This document shows positions 22,349 through 35,800 of a stretch of 64,000 nt of DNA, piece by piece; the stretch's first letter is position 1, and the number at the start of each line of letters is the position of its first letter. The stretch covers positions 124,001 through 188,000 of the forward strand of contig CAXKVV010000053.1 of assembly GCA_964058805.1 (NCBI GenBank), read 5' to 3'. This stretch comes from Schoenoplectus triqueter. Lineage: Eukaryota > Streptophyta > Magnoliopsida > Poales > Cyperaceae. The notes under the pieces were generated by a model that was not told the DNA's origin, searched no databases, and saw nothing but the letters and a program-made list of their open reading frames with translations. The translations under genes were made by a program, and so were the position numbers.

Positions 22349-23990
22349 TCACCAAAATGAAACAATTTTTGAGTCACTTGGTTGAGCATACCCGAGACTG
22401 TGCCCCGGTATCAAAATTTTCTCAGACACAACAGCATACACAGCACGGAGCTCTGGCACATCCTTTTCATATGGCACTATATACCTCTGAATGAAACTTC
22501 TTTCTGACAATGTACACAAAGTCCGTAAACTAAGCTTTTTAACAAGTCCCTCTGTTTGCAAGGCACTCAATACATTGTACCTGGGCATCAATCTGCTCTC
22601 CAAGCTGTATGTAAGCAGTATAGGTTGAGAAGCTACTATCTTTGGCTCGATGCCAGCTATTTTTACAAGAAAGTCCATTTTTTCCATAAGTGTATCCGTA
22701 GAAATTCCAAATATACTAGGTGTTTTCCTAATAGCAGTATAAACCTCTTCCTCCGACCAACCACATACCTCTATGAAATCAATTATCTTCTTCTCAAATG
22801 TCTCTTTCTTCAAACTACCAACAAATACGAATGCGTGGAAGAACATGTTGGATCCCCGTGAAAACCCTAGCTCCTCTGTATGCTCGAGAGCCCACCTTAG
22901 AGAATCAAAGTTCTGATATAGGAATCCACCCAGTCTAGTGACCAGTTTGGCAATCTTTTGATCCGTCAACCCGTATTCCCTCAAAAGATTTATTCTCGCC
23001 ATAGACCTATCAATTCAAATGTGATCAGCAAAAGCACATCATCTCTATAACCAATAATTTTCTGCAAAATTGGATGTGCAAGAGTTTCAGGTGGAAAAAT
23101 GGTGGGTTTGACCGAATCAATTCTCTAGTATATCTGGCATCCATAAATGCACAGTATTGCCGCAATAAAGAGAACCAAAATGGAAAATGGGGAGATGAGG
23201 CTCCCAGATTTTAATATAAATAATTATTAATAAATTAATATTATTAAAAATAAGACTGATAATGATAAAATTCTAAATATACGAATCGCACCGCGCCACT
23301 GACACTGGCGTGATTAAAACACGTCACTGACAGTGACGCGTTTCCTTATTATATTGAAACGCATCACTGACAGTGACGTGTTTCACCCTTACATATAGCA
23401 AACGCACAGATATCCTGCGCTTTGCTGAGAGAAAAGAGAAAACATTTGCCTTGGAGAAGAAAGAGAGAAAGAAAGAGAAAGAGAAGAGAAGGAAAAAAAG
23501 AGATAAAGAAAGAGACACGTTTGTGAAAGACGTCATTGACAGTGGCGCGTTGTGATTTATATTTTTGAATTTATCCGATTCTCACTCTTATTTTTAATAA
23601 TATTAATTTATTAATAATTATTTATATTAAAATCTGTGAGGTTCCTAATGTCAGATAATTTTAAAGCCGGATTTCTTAAAGAAAACGTACAACTGTTTCT
23701 CGGAGGGCTGGAGTTTCGAATGTGGTGAGGATCGTACCGGTGAGCACTTTCTTAGGGTAGAAGTCGAAGGAGGAAACCACATCTGAGCAAAGAATGGCAT
23801 CTCCTCCTTTAGTCGGTGTGCGTGGGATGAAGAGGGGAAGAAAGAATAGGCTATCTTTGCCAGGAGAGGAGGCATTGCAGATTTTGTGCGCTTGTTTGGT
23901 TTTGAACCAGAACGGCGATAGAGGTGGTAAGAGAAGAGAAGAGATGCTCGGATTCGGAGAAAGGGATTTTGTATTCCCTCTGATGCTCAC
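22349..23990 (-). pseudogene. mTERF family protein pseudogene, copy 2, split by a MITE
   Basis: The C-terminal 217 residues are open from 23002 to 22349 and contain several mTERF repeats (INLLREYGLTDQKIAKLV, GWSEEEVYTAIRKTPSIFGI, MEKMDFLVKIAGIEPKIVA, IVPYEKDVPELRAVYAVV). Upstream, 23003-23204 is mTERF-like but degraded. A 432-bp MITE then interrupts it at 23205-23636, with a 9-bp duplication. Beyond the MITE, 23646-23990 resumes mTERF-like sequence (PFFAQMWFPPSTST, FFKKSGFK). The 217-aa C-terminal frame could still be expressed, but the conserved N-terminus is lost. It is a tandem paralogue of 11925-13233; this copy retains the longer intact frame. Confidence 0.82.
23205..23636. mobile_element. 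Palindrome-rich Mutator-like MITE family A, copy 3, inside an mTERF gene
   Basis: The ends CAGATTTTAATATAAATAATT and its complement ...ATTAAAATCTG form the terminal inverted repeats. The 9-bp duplication is TGAGGCTCC (23196-23204) and TGAGGTTCC (23637-23645), with one mismatch. The interior has four CACTG-N-CAGTG-type palindromes, for example CGTCACTGACAGTGACGCG. A purine-rich GAAAGAGAAAG stretch is present near 23455-23515. It interrupts mTERF coding sequence. Confidence 0.92.
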
Positions 23991-23999
23991 TTCTCACTG

Positions 24000-25264
24000 A
24001 AGAGAAGGGGAGAAATGAGCAACTCTCAAATGGTGCTACTTGGGTGCTAATCCCTCCTTTGGGGCTACAAGATAAGGATTGTAATCTGAACCGTTCGTTC
24101 TTTCGAATCGCACGGTTAATATTTCGTTATTCAATCCGAAAACTATTTAGACGGTCCAACACTATTTATCCAGCGTGCTACTGGAGTTTCGATGGATACG
24201 GTACAGATCGTATTCACTATCATATTTATATAAAATTATTTTTATTTTTATTTTATCTTTATCTATTAAAATTAAATATATATATATATATATTTTATTC
24301 TTACATGTTAAAATAAACGGTTAACGAAATTATAACGGATGTTAATGAATAATACTAATATATTACTTAATTTATTATCATTTATAAAAAAAATATATAA
24401 ACTCATTCTTTTCATAAATATATATTTTTATTTTACTATTATGAAATCAAAGTATGTTGTATAAAATAAATCAAGTAAATTAAAAAAATACAAACATCTA
24501 TTGTTAAACTTTTTAACTAAAAATAAAATATATTAAAAATAAAAACAATATCTTGTCTAAAATAAAATCTTATATTATCTTATTCAATCATTTTAATAAG
24601 TATTATACTAAATACTATTTAAATGTTATAATTTATAAGATGTTTAAATTTGAGGAAAAAATAATAACTATATAATTCGTAATAAATTAACTCACAAAGC
24701 TGGGGACAACTAACATAGAAAAATATTATATGAGATAATTATTTAGAATAATTTAAGTTATTTTTTTAATAATTTATTCTATAGAGCAAACAAGTATAAA
24801 ATATTTTTTATCCATTTACTTAACGAAATTATTTTTACCCTTAATCATATTAAATAAGTTAATAAAAAAATTATTCATAACTATCGAATAAATGAATAAA
24901 GAAAGAATATCATTGACACGTAGGTGTTACTGTTCTGTTAATTTGAGTCCAACACTACTTATCCAGCGGGGAACTGTTACTCTGAGGCTGAGCCCAACAC
25001 CATTCAAGGCAAACAACACAAACTAATACTATTGCGCCTAGAAGCGTAGAACTATTTTCCAGCTTTACATCGTATTATTAGATGCAATTGTCACGAGGAT
25101 CTTTTGTTATGGGGTGTGAGAATGTTAGAAGCTCGATGCTGCACTTAAATCTGGCCTTTCCGAACCCTTGCTAGCACAGTAGCACGCACCCTAGCGAAGT
25201 TTTAGCTTAGCTTTCTCGTGGATTGGTATAAACAATTATTATAGTTGACGAGTTATATCGCGAA
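24000..25264. other. AT-rich intergenic region
   Basis: Very AT-rich sequence without a gene. A short word, ccaacactatttatccagcg, near 24155 recurs with one change near 24951. (TA)n runs occur at about 24275-24295. Confidence 0.5.
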
Positions 25265-25338
25265 GTCTGGGTGGTGTAGTTGGTTATCACGCTAGTCTCA
25301 CACACTAGAGGTCCCCGGTTCGAACCCGGGCTCAGACA
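25265..25338 (+). tRNA. trnV-CAC: tRNA-Val(CAC)
   Basis: A 74-nt cloverleaf can be folded. The acceptor stem GTCTGGG pairs with CTCAGAC, with one G-T pair, and the discriminator base is A. The D arm contains the A box TGGTGTAGTTGG. The anticodon stem CTAGT/ACTAG encloses loop CTCACAC with anticodon CAC. The T arm is CCCGGTTCGAACCCGGG (B box). The CCA end is not encoded, as in nuclear eukaryotic tRNAs. A run of T residues (25342 onward) follows, the usual RNA polymerase III terminator. It reads valine codon GUG. Confidence 0.96.
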
Positions 25339-25340
25339 TC

Positions 25341-25350
25341 CTTTTTTTCT
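25341..25350 (+). terminator. Pol III terminator of tRNA-Val
   Basis: A C followed by seven T residues lies three bases past the mature 3' end of tRNA-Val(CAC). Confidence 0.75.
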
Positions 25351-26878
25351 TAAACTCTTTGTACAGAAGCCACAAACGAAGCGAGTTCGCTCCACCGAAT
25401 ACTTTCTCTCGCCCCGCTTTTTCATTCTCAAATCTACGTTAGAAAAAAAAAATGTATTAGACCAATTTATAAACTTGGCAAAAAAAATTCAAGAAAAATG
25501 TTATTTATGGTTGTATCAAATCGATATTATTCATGTTAAATGGTGATAATTTTATTCATGTGAATGGTGATAATTTTATTAGACCAATTTATAAACAAGC
25601 AGTATCGCGCTATTATTGCGTTCTCTAACTAAAATAGTAAGAAACCTACTTTTTTTTTTTGAAAAAAAAAGGATTTTAGATATCTATGATTCGGGTGTAA
25701 TATTAGAAGCATAGATGTGTTTGAAAATAACTCATTGCTATAACAACGCAAATGATTTTATATTTAGAAAAAATGTTAGTTTTTCAATTTGTATATACCA
25801 TTATCATCTATGAATTTTATTTCTCTCTCTTTATTTATCTTAAATTAATAATAACTCTTTGTATTATTTTTAATGAATTGTTATGTAGCTTATTATAATA
25901 TTTATTATTAAATATATCATTTAAAAAATATTTATTTATGTTAAAAAAAATTCTAACAAAAATTACTTTACACGAAAATATTCCAGTTTAAATATCTGAT
26001 TATTTATATATGTTATATGTTTTCAGGACGAAACTCAATGAACAGCCTTACTATACTGAAATATTGATAAATATAAAAAAATAAATAGAAAATCATAAGC
26101 CTGTGAATAATTGATATATAATATCAATATTATTCGTAAAATTTCCCCACACTCATCTGATTCGGCAACTCATGTCGTTCATTGAAACCGTTCGGTTCCG
26201 AAATTGAAACTCATATGCTTTCAGTTTCTCATAGAACAAATTTCATTGAATTGGGGGGATGACAGGGATCCTTTTTTTTTTGTTATAAAGATGTCCGTAG
26301 GCTTGCATAGAAAAAAAAGAAAATAGGGATTCAATGTAAATGCAGTCAGACAGACTGGAATATCACAAAAGGAGCTGGATTTATTCCGCACTGTTCTCTT
26401 TTATAATTTCTCGTATGTATACCACTTATACCGTCATTGAGTTCCTTTTGAACGGTGTTGGTCTCTATTCTTATTTCCACCAGCTTGCAACTATTGATGG
26501 CTGGCAATCATTATCTACAAGCATGCCACGTACAAACAACCAATAATAAGGTAAAAAAAAGAAAAGAAAAGGAAAACACCAAAATACAAGCATGCATATA
26601 TATATACATCAATCTTATACAAGCATGCATCTCAAGTCAATGTGCTTAAATGTAAAAAGCGAAGTTAGCTGAAATTCAGTTTTAGTTTTGAGCATGAGGG
26701 AATCAATTCAACTCCGTGGCAGACAAACTTTTGAAACTATTCTATTGCCATCCGTAAAAACATGTTTTATACAGTTGTTGTTAGAATGCAAAAACTTTCA
26801 ACCTGAACAACCTAAGAGGTAAAGAAAGCCAACAAAATTTGAAATTTCTTATTAGATATTAATAAAGCCACGTCACCT
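25351..26878. other. Intergenic region between tRNA-Val and the Ca2+-ATPase 3' end
   Basis: AT-rich; nothing gene-like was recognised. The stretch before 26879 should include the 3' UTR of the - strand ATPase. A small repeat 'acaagcatgcat' occurs twice near 26585 and 26617. Confidence 0.5.
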
Positions 26879-29800
26879 CTATACACCATCAGGACCAACT
26901 GGGATTGGCTCGTAACCGTTCGGCTTTTCTATGCTCTTCCTCCTAGGTTCTACCGGTATACACTTCAATATAGCACCTATTATAAGGCTGATTGATCCCA
27001 GGATAACACTAAGAACCCAGAACTGCCAGCTCAGCGGCACAGTGCTTGCAAAGGCGCCGAGAAATTCAACTATGATGACTTGAAATATGACAGTAACCAA
27101 TATAATTGCAGAGAATACCCAATTTCTGAAGATACCACGGAGAACATTGATCTTTTCCATTTCCCTGCTGTTTATCTCATTGAATACCTGGTATAAACCA
27201 ATAAAACATACTTGGTGAACATTTTATTCAAATACAGATCATTATTATGCATAAATTAATTATTTTTTGAGAAAAACTTCATACTTTAACAGTAAGGAAT
27301 TTCAGTTGAATCAGGTTGTGAAGGCATGATAGCATTTTAGAACAGATGGTTGTGACCCCATTATTTTGGTTTAAATCTATTTTTTTTTTCTTTATACGGA
27401 TATTCTATCTTGGCACTATCATATTTTATATTCCTGGCAGTTCTTCTTCTAGTAACCTCATGTCATTTTTCAACTAACAGATATTCTCACCTGACAAAAC
27501 ACGAATGAGTTGAAAATGAGTGTATTTGAAACCAAATCCGCATCAGGCCCACTTATATTCAAAATACTCTTTCCTGCAAACAAGAGTGTTCCAAGAACAA
27601 TTAGCTGGTACAAGCCCTGCCCAATAATGTTACGCCACATGGTGCAAGTTATGAAGCTGTCGCTGCGTTGTACCGGTGGCCTCTTCATCATCTCATCATT
27701 AGGTGGTTCAGTTGCGAGGGCTAATGCACCAAGTGTGTCCATTATCATGTTGACCCAAAGCAGTTGCACAGCAGTAAGAGGTGCAGTCCCTGTGATTTTG
27801 TAATTCATATTATAATATTAAATAATATTCTAATAAAAAAGGAACATTTAATAGTGTAATACCAATCATACATGTTGATAAATTTCAGAGGGACTAGCAT
27901 CGATTTGTCAATATGCTAAATCATACCTGTGAAGCATGCAGAAACAAAATTGACAACCAACGCAACCACATTTACAGTCAACTGGAACTGTACAAACTTT
28001 TGGATGTTAATGTTCACTGCACGGCCCCACCTAGCTACATTTATTATTGTTGTGAAGTTATCATCGAGCACTATAACATCAGCACTCTCCTTTGCAACCT
28101 GAGCATAAATAACAAAATGACCAGCTCAGCAATATATTGAGTTGCTACGGTATATTGTAATGAACTAATCATGATCTGTAGTATACTAATACCCAAATAC
28201 ATAGAAGTTGAATTGCATTTTGTATCGTGAATCGTTATATTTTGTATCGTGAATCGTTATATTTTATATCATATTGTATTATTGAGGTACACGAAACTTG
28301 AGTTAAAACAGCTAATTAGACATATATTGTATTTTTTCTATTTGAGAATCACTATAATATAATATTTTATCACATTTATACATAATACTAGCACAGCATG
28401 CATGCTATGATATGAACACTACTCTTATTATAGTTCTATGATAATATAAATAACATAAGTATTAGCAAAAAAATATTTCCTTCCAATCAACCACATATAA
28501 ATTCAATATATATTTTTTAGAATGAAATACCAAATATGAATTTAATATACATATTTATTTAATACATTAGAAAAAAATTGTTTTGTACTTTTATTCAATA
28601 TTTTTAGAGTGTCACTTATTTTCGGATCAGAATTTGTTAACGATTCACTAAGGATTCGTGCAAATCCCCTCTCCATAGACACAAAGTGCATATTCGTATC
28701 TATTGGTCTCGGAATTGTATCGTATCGTAAGATTCGTATCTATCGGCCTATGAATTATATCGTATTGTAAGATTCGTATCTATCGGCCTATGAATCGTAT
28801 CGTATCGTAAGATTCGTATCTTGAATCGTAAGATACTAACATCTATGCCCAAATATATTATCACGGATGGAATGAACTATGAAGTATTACCTCAGTACCA
28901 GCAATCCCCATGGCAAGACCAATATCAGACTCATGCAATGCTGGTGCATCATTGGTACCATCTCCAGTCACTGCAACAACTTCTTGAAACATGTTCCTCA
29001 AGTTTGTTACGAGAGTGTGTTTATCCAGAGGCAATGATCGTGCCATCACCTGGAACAAGATTAATAGAACAAAGTCAAAGTTTTAATTTGACTTATATCT
29101 TTAACAGATGGCAAATACAACAAGATGTATGGTTTAATGATAATATTTCATTATTTAAATGCATGCTGGTTAGTTTTGCTATGATAGTTCTTTTTAATTA
29201 AATATTGTCCATTCTCTTCGGCCTCTACAAAACCCTTTCATTATCAGGCAAATGCCGCAAATCAAACTTGAATAAAATGAAACAGAAGAAGTTAAAAGAG
29301 TTTGTGTTAAGTTCTCGTGGTGTGATTTTCAAGTTTGAACTGTATGAGTTAGCAAATTGGAAAAAGAAACAGAAGAATAGCCGATTTAGTAATTTTCATT
29401 TGACTTGACCTGGCATTCAACAGTTGAGAGTTCAATTCATTAACAAAGCTAATATTAATTAAATAGAAAGGTCTAATTACAAATTGCTTCCTTTGAAGAA
29501 AAAACATCCCCAAATAATTGATGTACCACCAAGCATTATACCAATACCTCAAGTGTACCTGAATTTTGGGGATAAGTTCCTTCATTTCTTCAGGACTTTT
29601 GCTGCGGAAATCTGGCCCCTCTATAGCCAAACCATCGGCAGTTAAAATCCCGCATTCCTTTGCTATAGCCTTAGCAGTATTGATGTTGTCTCCAGTTACC
29701 ATTCTAACCATAATACCAGCATCTATGCATGTCTTCACTGCCTCTTTGACCTCTGGCCTTACTGGGTCTTTGATCCCAAAAACTGCTACCAGAGTGTATC

Positions 29801-32800
29801 CTTCAGTAGGGATCTCTTCACTCTCATTGTATTTTTCCATGTCGATAAATGCCAAACAAAGAGTTCTCAGAGCATCACATGCAAAGCTGTTTATTATTTC
29901 TAGAGTTTCCTTCATCTTAGATTCTTCTAGGGGCTTAATTTCCCCTTCACTGTCAACCATCTTGTCGCACATACGTAAGATAATCTCTGAAGCACCTTTA
30001 CAGAAAGCCCGGTAACTGCCACTAGGCAACTTCACAACTATGGACATTCTTTTTTTAACTGAATTGAACGGCTCGACTTTTACCTTTTCACAAGCCCTAT
30101 GTTGTGGATGTCTTTCTCCTTCCAACTTCAACCCAAACTCCAATAAAGCAGTCTCAGTAGGCATGCCTAAAATGGTATTTTTACCATCTTTGCCCTTTAC
30201 TACCTCAGAGCTACTATTTTCAAAAATACCTTGAAGAAGTGTACTCACAACATTTTCAGATATTAGAACATTTAAATCTTCAATTTTATCATTGGCATTA
30301 AATGATTTTGTGACATCACATAACCAAATTTTATCGACCATCATGTGGTTTGTGGTTAAAGTTCCTGTTTTATCAGTGCAGATACAGCTCGCAGAGCCCA
30401 TTGTCTCACAAGCTGCTAAGTGCCTCACAAGAGCTTTATCATTCATTAACTTCTTCATTGCAAATGCTAGACTCAAAGTCACCGCAAGAGGCAGACCCTC
30501 AGGTACTGCTACAACAATTATGGTTACTGCAATAGCAAAATAATTCAATATAGTTAATGCATCTTCCGGGTACCATTTTAGAAGGCCGGCGTTTATTCCT
30601 TTTGCAATCAGAAATCTAACTATGAGGACCAAAAAAGTCAAGAGGGAAAATCCTAACCCAATTTTCCCTATGAGCGTGGCAACACCATTTAACTTCACTT
30701 GTAAAGGGGTCTCATCTTCCCCTCCTTGGCTAAGAGTACTCATTAACCTCCCCCACTCAGTACGCATGCCAACAGCCGTGATGACCATCTTGGCCGAACC
30801 ATCTTGGACTTTTGTACCAGCCAAAAGAAATGGTTTTTCACGAGTGATGTAAACTGGGTCAGACTCACCAGACAAAGAAGACTCATCAATCAGCAGAGAA
30901 TAACCAGAGACAAACAGACCATCAGCTGGTACCTGGTCTCCAATCGACAAATGCACGATATCACCTACCACCAGATCATATATTGAAGCCTTTTGTCTTG
31001 AACCATTTCTAGTAACATGCACAAAAATCTTTTTCTTCTCCTTATCCAATTCCTTGAATTGCAACGATTGTCTATAGTCACTAACAGCAGTTACTACAAC
31101 CACCAGAAGGATACTAAGTATTATACCTAGGCCATCAAACATACCCTTTGGGAAACCTTCAGTTCCTAAGCCAACCACTATAGATATCACAGCACAAACC
31201 ATAAGGATGATCAGTGTTAGGTCATGGAGGGCATCCCAGACAAACATCCAGAAGCTTCTAGAAGGTTTCTCAGTATACTTGTTAACGCCATAAATTTTCT
31301 GCCTTGTTTCTAGGTCTTCTGTGGACACACCACTGTCAAAAGATGCACGGACTTTTCGTGAGATGCCCTCAACTCCACCATGCATTTTCAGTGCCTTCAT
31401 GTCATGTGTGCTTGCAATTGATGCCAGCTCATCAGGGCTGATGGAGTAACCAGCTGAGATGACCTCTTCTGTCAGTTTGTACTCCCTTTTGTTTGCAGCT
31501 GTATAAAGACAAAACAAGAATTTGAGAGAAAAAGTGAGCCATACTCCACTACTAAAATCCTTATTACTTATCCAAGGACAGGCAACAACTTATATGACAG
31601 CCACATTTTCTTCAATTCTAAATGTCTCGGTCATGTTTAGGTTTTCAGTTTGTGCTGAGTATTTACCACAACAGGAACAGACAAGGTCATCTGTTCTAAA
31701 GTGATGAACAATATCAATTACTGTAATGACCAGTATCGTAGAAAAACAGCTATCAGTTGCCAAAAAGTAAGTTCTTTTGTAACAGTAACATGATAAAAAG
31801 AAAGTTCATGGGAATTATGGCAAAGCATTTAAAAAATTCTAAGGAAATTAATAAAACTAACTAACTATGGAAATCTTACCATCCATAAACTGAAATGCTG
31901 CATGTTGCACATACAGAGCAACTCGAATTTTTTCCTATGGCAAAAAAAGAAGGGAAAGGAAATTAACATATAAATTTTAGCAGTCAAAAGAAAAACATAA
32001 TGTACATGAACTTTTACTTTGATCATAATATTGATGGATTAATTAATTAACTATCATGATTCTTTCTCCTAAATCTGACTTCTGAAGGTGACAAATAAAG
32101 ACAACTATTACAGCTTTACTTTTTAAGCAACTTTTTGTAGGAAAACAACATCCTGTCTGTAAACATCAAGCAGATTGTTCTTTGGGTGTGCACTTGAGAA
32201 AGAAAATGGTATAAAAGATTTGTCAAGTGATGTACACCCACTACCAAAATTAGTGTGAAATGGATAAATATGATTGGAAAAAAAAACTTTAATGGATTTT
32301 TACTGGGAGCTAAGAAAGTGACATAAACATAGCTCCTGCTTATCATGGTTACTTTGGCACACCCTCCTCTCTAAGGGCCTGTTCGGTTGCCAAAAGTTTG
32401 ATGGGAATGGGAAGAGTTGGGTATGGGTTCTATCAAAGTCATTTTGTGGGTTCCCAATGAGAGAGGATAGTAGATGAGAAAAAAATAATTAGGTCTGAGT
32501 AGATAGTTTTTTTCCCCAGATTTTTGTATTGAAATGATGGATTGAAGTGGGGAGAATAACCCAACCAAAGAAAAAAAAAGTTGTTGCCAAACGGTCCATT
32601 GGGAACAAAATCCACATACCCCAAAACCAAAAGATTTCCCACCAAATCCTTTACATCCGAAGAGGCCCTAAATCTGTCCCAGTACCCAACCAAATTAGCT
32701 AACTGCTTTACTATTCTTGCAAGTTGAACTTTTGTAAATTGGAATATAAAAAGTCCCATTTATGAAAAATAAAATTTTTATTCAGCATCATGCCCAAAAA

Positions 32801-35800
32801 AATAACAAGAAAGATTATTAGAAAGTTTTTATGCACCCTTTGTTTAAGAGAAATAAATCAAATCTAATTATTTTTCTATCCCAAATGTTCTTAACGACAC
32901 CAATAAATGCAGTTTAAAATGGTAACAATCAAACTAAAGTTGGAAAAAATATATTTCATACAAAAAGGAGAAGCAATAGTAACTGGCTCGTTGTGATGTA
33001 ATAACTTACAGCTAGGCGCTAGCCTTATGGTGTAACAAAACAAAAACATTGGTACAAGTTATGTAATTTCACTGTTAATAGTTGATCATGAAACACTAAA
33101 ACAAGTTATGGGGCTTTTCTGTTAATAATTGTCCAGGGAAAAAGAGAATAAGGGTGTTGTTCGGCAAAGCAATGAAATAGAGGAAAATTTTAATTTGGCA
33201 TAGAATTCTATTCCATATTTTTTTCAGTAAGGGTCCGTTTGGCAAATCAAGGAATAGCTTTGGAAGAGTGGTAATTTTGGAAGAGTGATAGAATAATATT
33301 TTTTTGGAAGAGTGGTATAAGAGTGGTATTCTTGACTATTCGGAAGAGCAAAAATATCGTTTGGCAGTTGCTACTCAGAATAGTTAAAATATGAATAATT
33401 ATGATCCTAATAATGATGATAATAATAATAATAGTAAAAAATAATCATAATAGTAAGATAATAATAATAATAAAGTAATAAAAAATAATCATAATATAGT
33501 AATATAATAATAAAAAATTATAATTACAATCATAATTATAATAATATAATAATAATAAGTAATCATAATTTTAATAATATAATCATGATATAATAATCAT
33601 AATCATAATCATGATAAAATAATTATAGTCATAATCATAATAATATAACCTTAATCATAATCATAATAATATAATAATAAAAATATAATCATAATCATAA
33701 AAATAATTATAAATAATTATAATAATAAATTAATCATAAATATAATCAACATATAATAATATAATACAACATAGTAAAATAATAATAAAGTAATAAAAAA
33801 TAATCATAAAAAATAATTATAAATAATTATAATTATAATAATATAATAATAAATTAATCATCACTATAATCAACATATAATAATATAATACAACATAATA
33901 AAATAATAATAAGCAATAATAATAATTATTATAATCATCATAATATAATAATATAATAATATAATAATAAATAATCTTGATTATAATAATATAATAATAA
34001 AATAATTATATTTATATTCATAATATAATAATAATAATAAATAATATAATAATACAAATGGTAACGATAATATAATAACAATAATGATAATAATAATTTA
34101 ATAATAATATAATAATGATAATAATAATAATAATAATAATAGAGTGGAGATAGCGTGAGCTTAAGCTCACGGAGGCTTCCGTGAGCTTAACTCAAAAAAA
34201 CATATTAAATGATCTTAAAATTTTAATTTATCATTCTCATTAAATTCTTTATATGAAAATCTCATGGGATGCAAAAATTTGGAGCGTTTTGAGCTTTTTA
34301 AGTCGTCGTTTTTAATTTTTGAAAATCAGCTCTAAAAATAATAATAATATATTCAATACTTGAACATTATTTTCAAAAATTAAAAACGGCGACTTAAAAA
34401 GCTCAAAACGCTCCAAATTTTTGCATCCCATGAGATTTTCATATAAAGAATTTAATGAGAATGATAAATTAAAATTTTAAGGTCATTTAATATGTTTTTT
34501 GAGTTAAGCTCACGGAAGCCTCCGTGAGCTTAAGCTCACGCTATCTCCACTCATAATAATAAATAATAATCATAATATTTATATAATAATAAATTATAAT
34601 CATAAATATAATATAATAATATAATAATACTAAATCTTAATCATAATCATAATATAATAATATAATATAATCAAACAATAATCGCTATTCCGACGAGAGC
34701 TAATCCGATATTCCACCTATAAGTTGGTATACCGGATTAGCACTATTCTGCAATCTTCTACTTAGTCTAAAATTCGTTTGGCAAATTAATTCGTCGGAAT
34801 AGCTATTCTATTCTGACTTTTTATTATTCCATTGAATGCCAAACACTCCCTAAAGAAGTTCAATTCCCTACTTTACCTATCGTGGAATAGAAAATATTGT
34901 CTCCTGATGAAACTCATCAGAGGAGTAACTAACTTGTAGGAAGCATATGTTTGAGTGCAAAAAATTAATTATATTCCAGTTGCTCGCAATTACAATCAAT
35001 TCCATTGTTGTCACCTCCAAATTAAAGCATAGAAATAGATGTAAGAACTTTTGAGCTTTTCAATTCCTTCCTAAATCTGCTTAAAAAAAATCCCTTTCTA
35101 AATACAATATTTTTACTGTCACTCAAAAAATTAGTATAAGAATAGAGGAATTGATAATAATAAATTAGAATAGTGAAAAAATAGTGAGTTTTAGATCAAT
35201 ATAAAAATAATAAAAAAATGATGTTATTGCAATAACAACAATAAAACAACAACAACAGTAAATTTTTTAATCTTAAATAAATTATAATAGATTAAAAATA
35301 AAATCTAAGCTGAAATCATAGAGATTAGAAATCTCATATATTAAAAATCAATGATAGTAATAGTGATAGTAATATTGATAGCAATGATGATGGAATGAGA
35401 ATGATGACGATAATAATGACAATGAAGGGTTGTTATTCTGAATTAATAGATATGTTATTTGAATGTATGTTCAAAATAGTAAGAAAAATTGAGAAAATTA
35501 ACAATTATTATATCTCCCATCAGAATCAGAATAATATAATAGTAATTATTCTCACTATTTTGAAAAAAATAAATTTATATTTAAATACAATAATATTTCT
35601 GTTCTGACAATAGTATTTATTATGTTATTCTCTATCCAAATATACCATAGAAGAGCTCATTAAAATCAAAATAAATCTATTTTCTCATGATGAGTACCGT
35701 GGGGACCAGATGTCAACACTCAGCCAACCAACAAGCTATTTAAATTAGGAAGAAATCCCTCTATGATGCTTCTAGGAAGCTTCCTCTTAAAACCCCCAGA

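Larger units (their letters stand above)
33231..34850. mobile_element. Harbinger-like element enlarged by an internal microsatellite
   Basis: It starts GGGTCCGTTTGGCAAAT and ends ATGCCAAACACTCCC, with TAA on both sides (33228-33230 and 34851-34853). The outer parts (about 33231-33390 and 34680-34850) look like an ordinary MITE with related words such as GGAATAGCT and AGCTATTC. The middle is about 1.2 kb of imperfect TAA/TCA repeats plus an inserted hairpin element at 34142-34552. Confidence 0.75.

Noticed and set aside
22349..23002. Independent functional mTERF gene of 217 aa
   Set aside because: The family is usually much longer with an N-terminal targeting part; here the N-terminal half is present but broken by degradation and a MITE, so a pseudogene call is safer.
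29566..30852. Long + strand open frames
   Set aside because: Antisense to exon 3 of the Ca2+-ATPase, which explains their length.
32116..33230. Short open frames inside the first ATPase intron
   Set aside because: No homology features; they overlap a MITE and AT-rich intron sequence.
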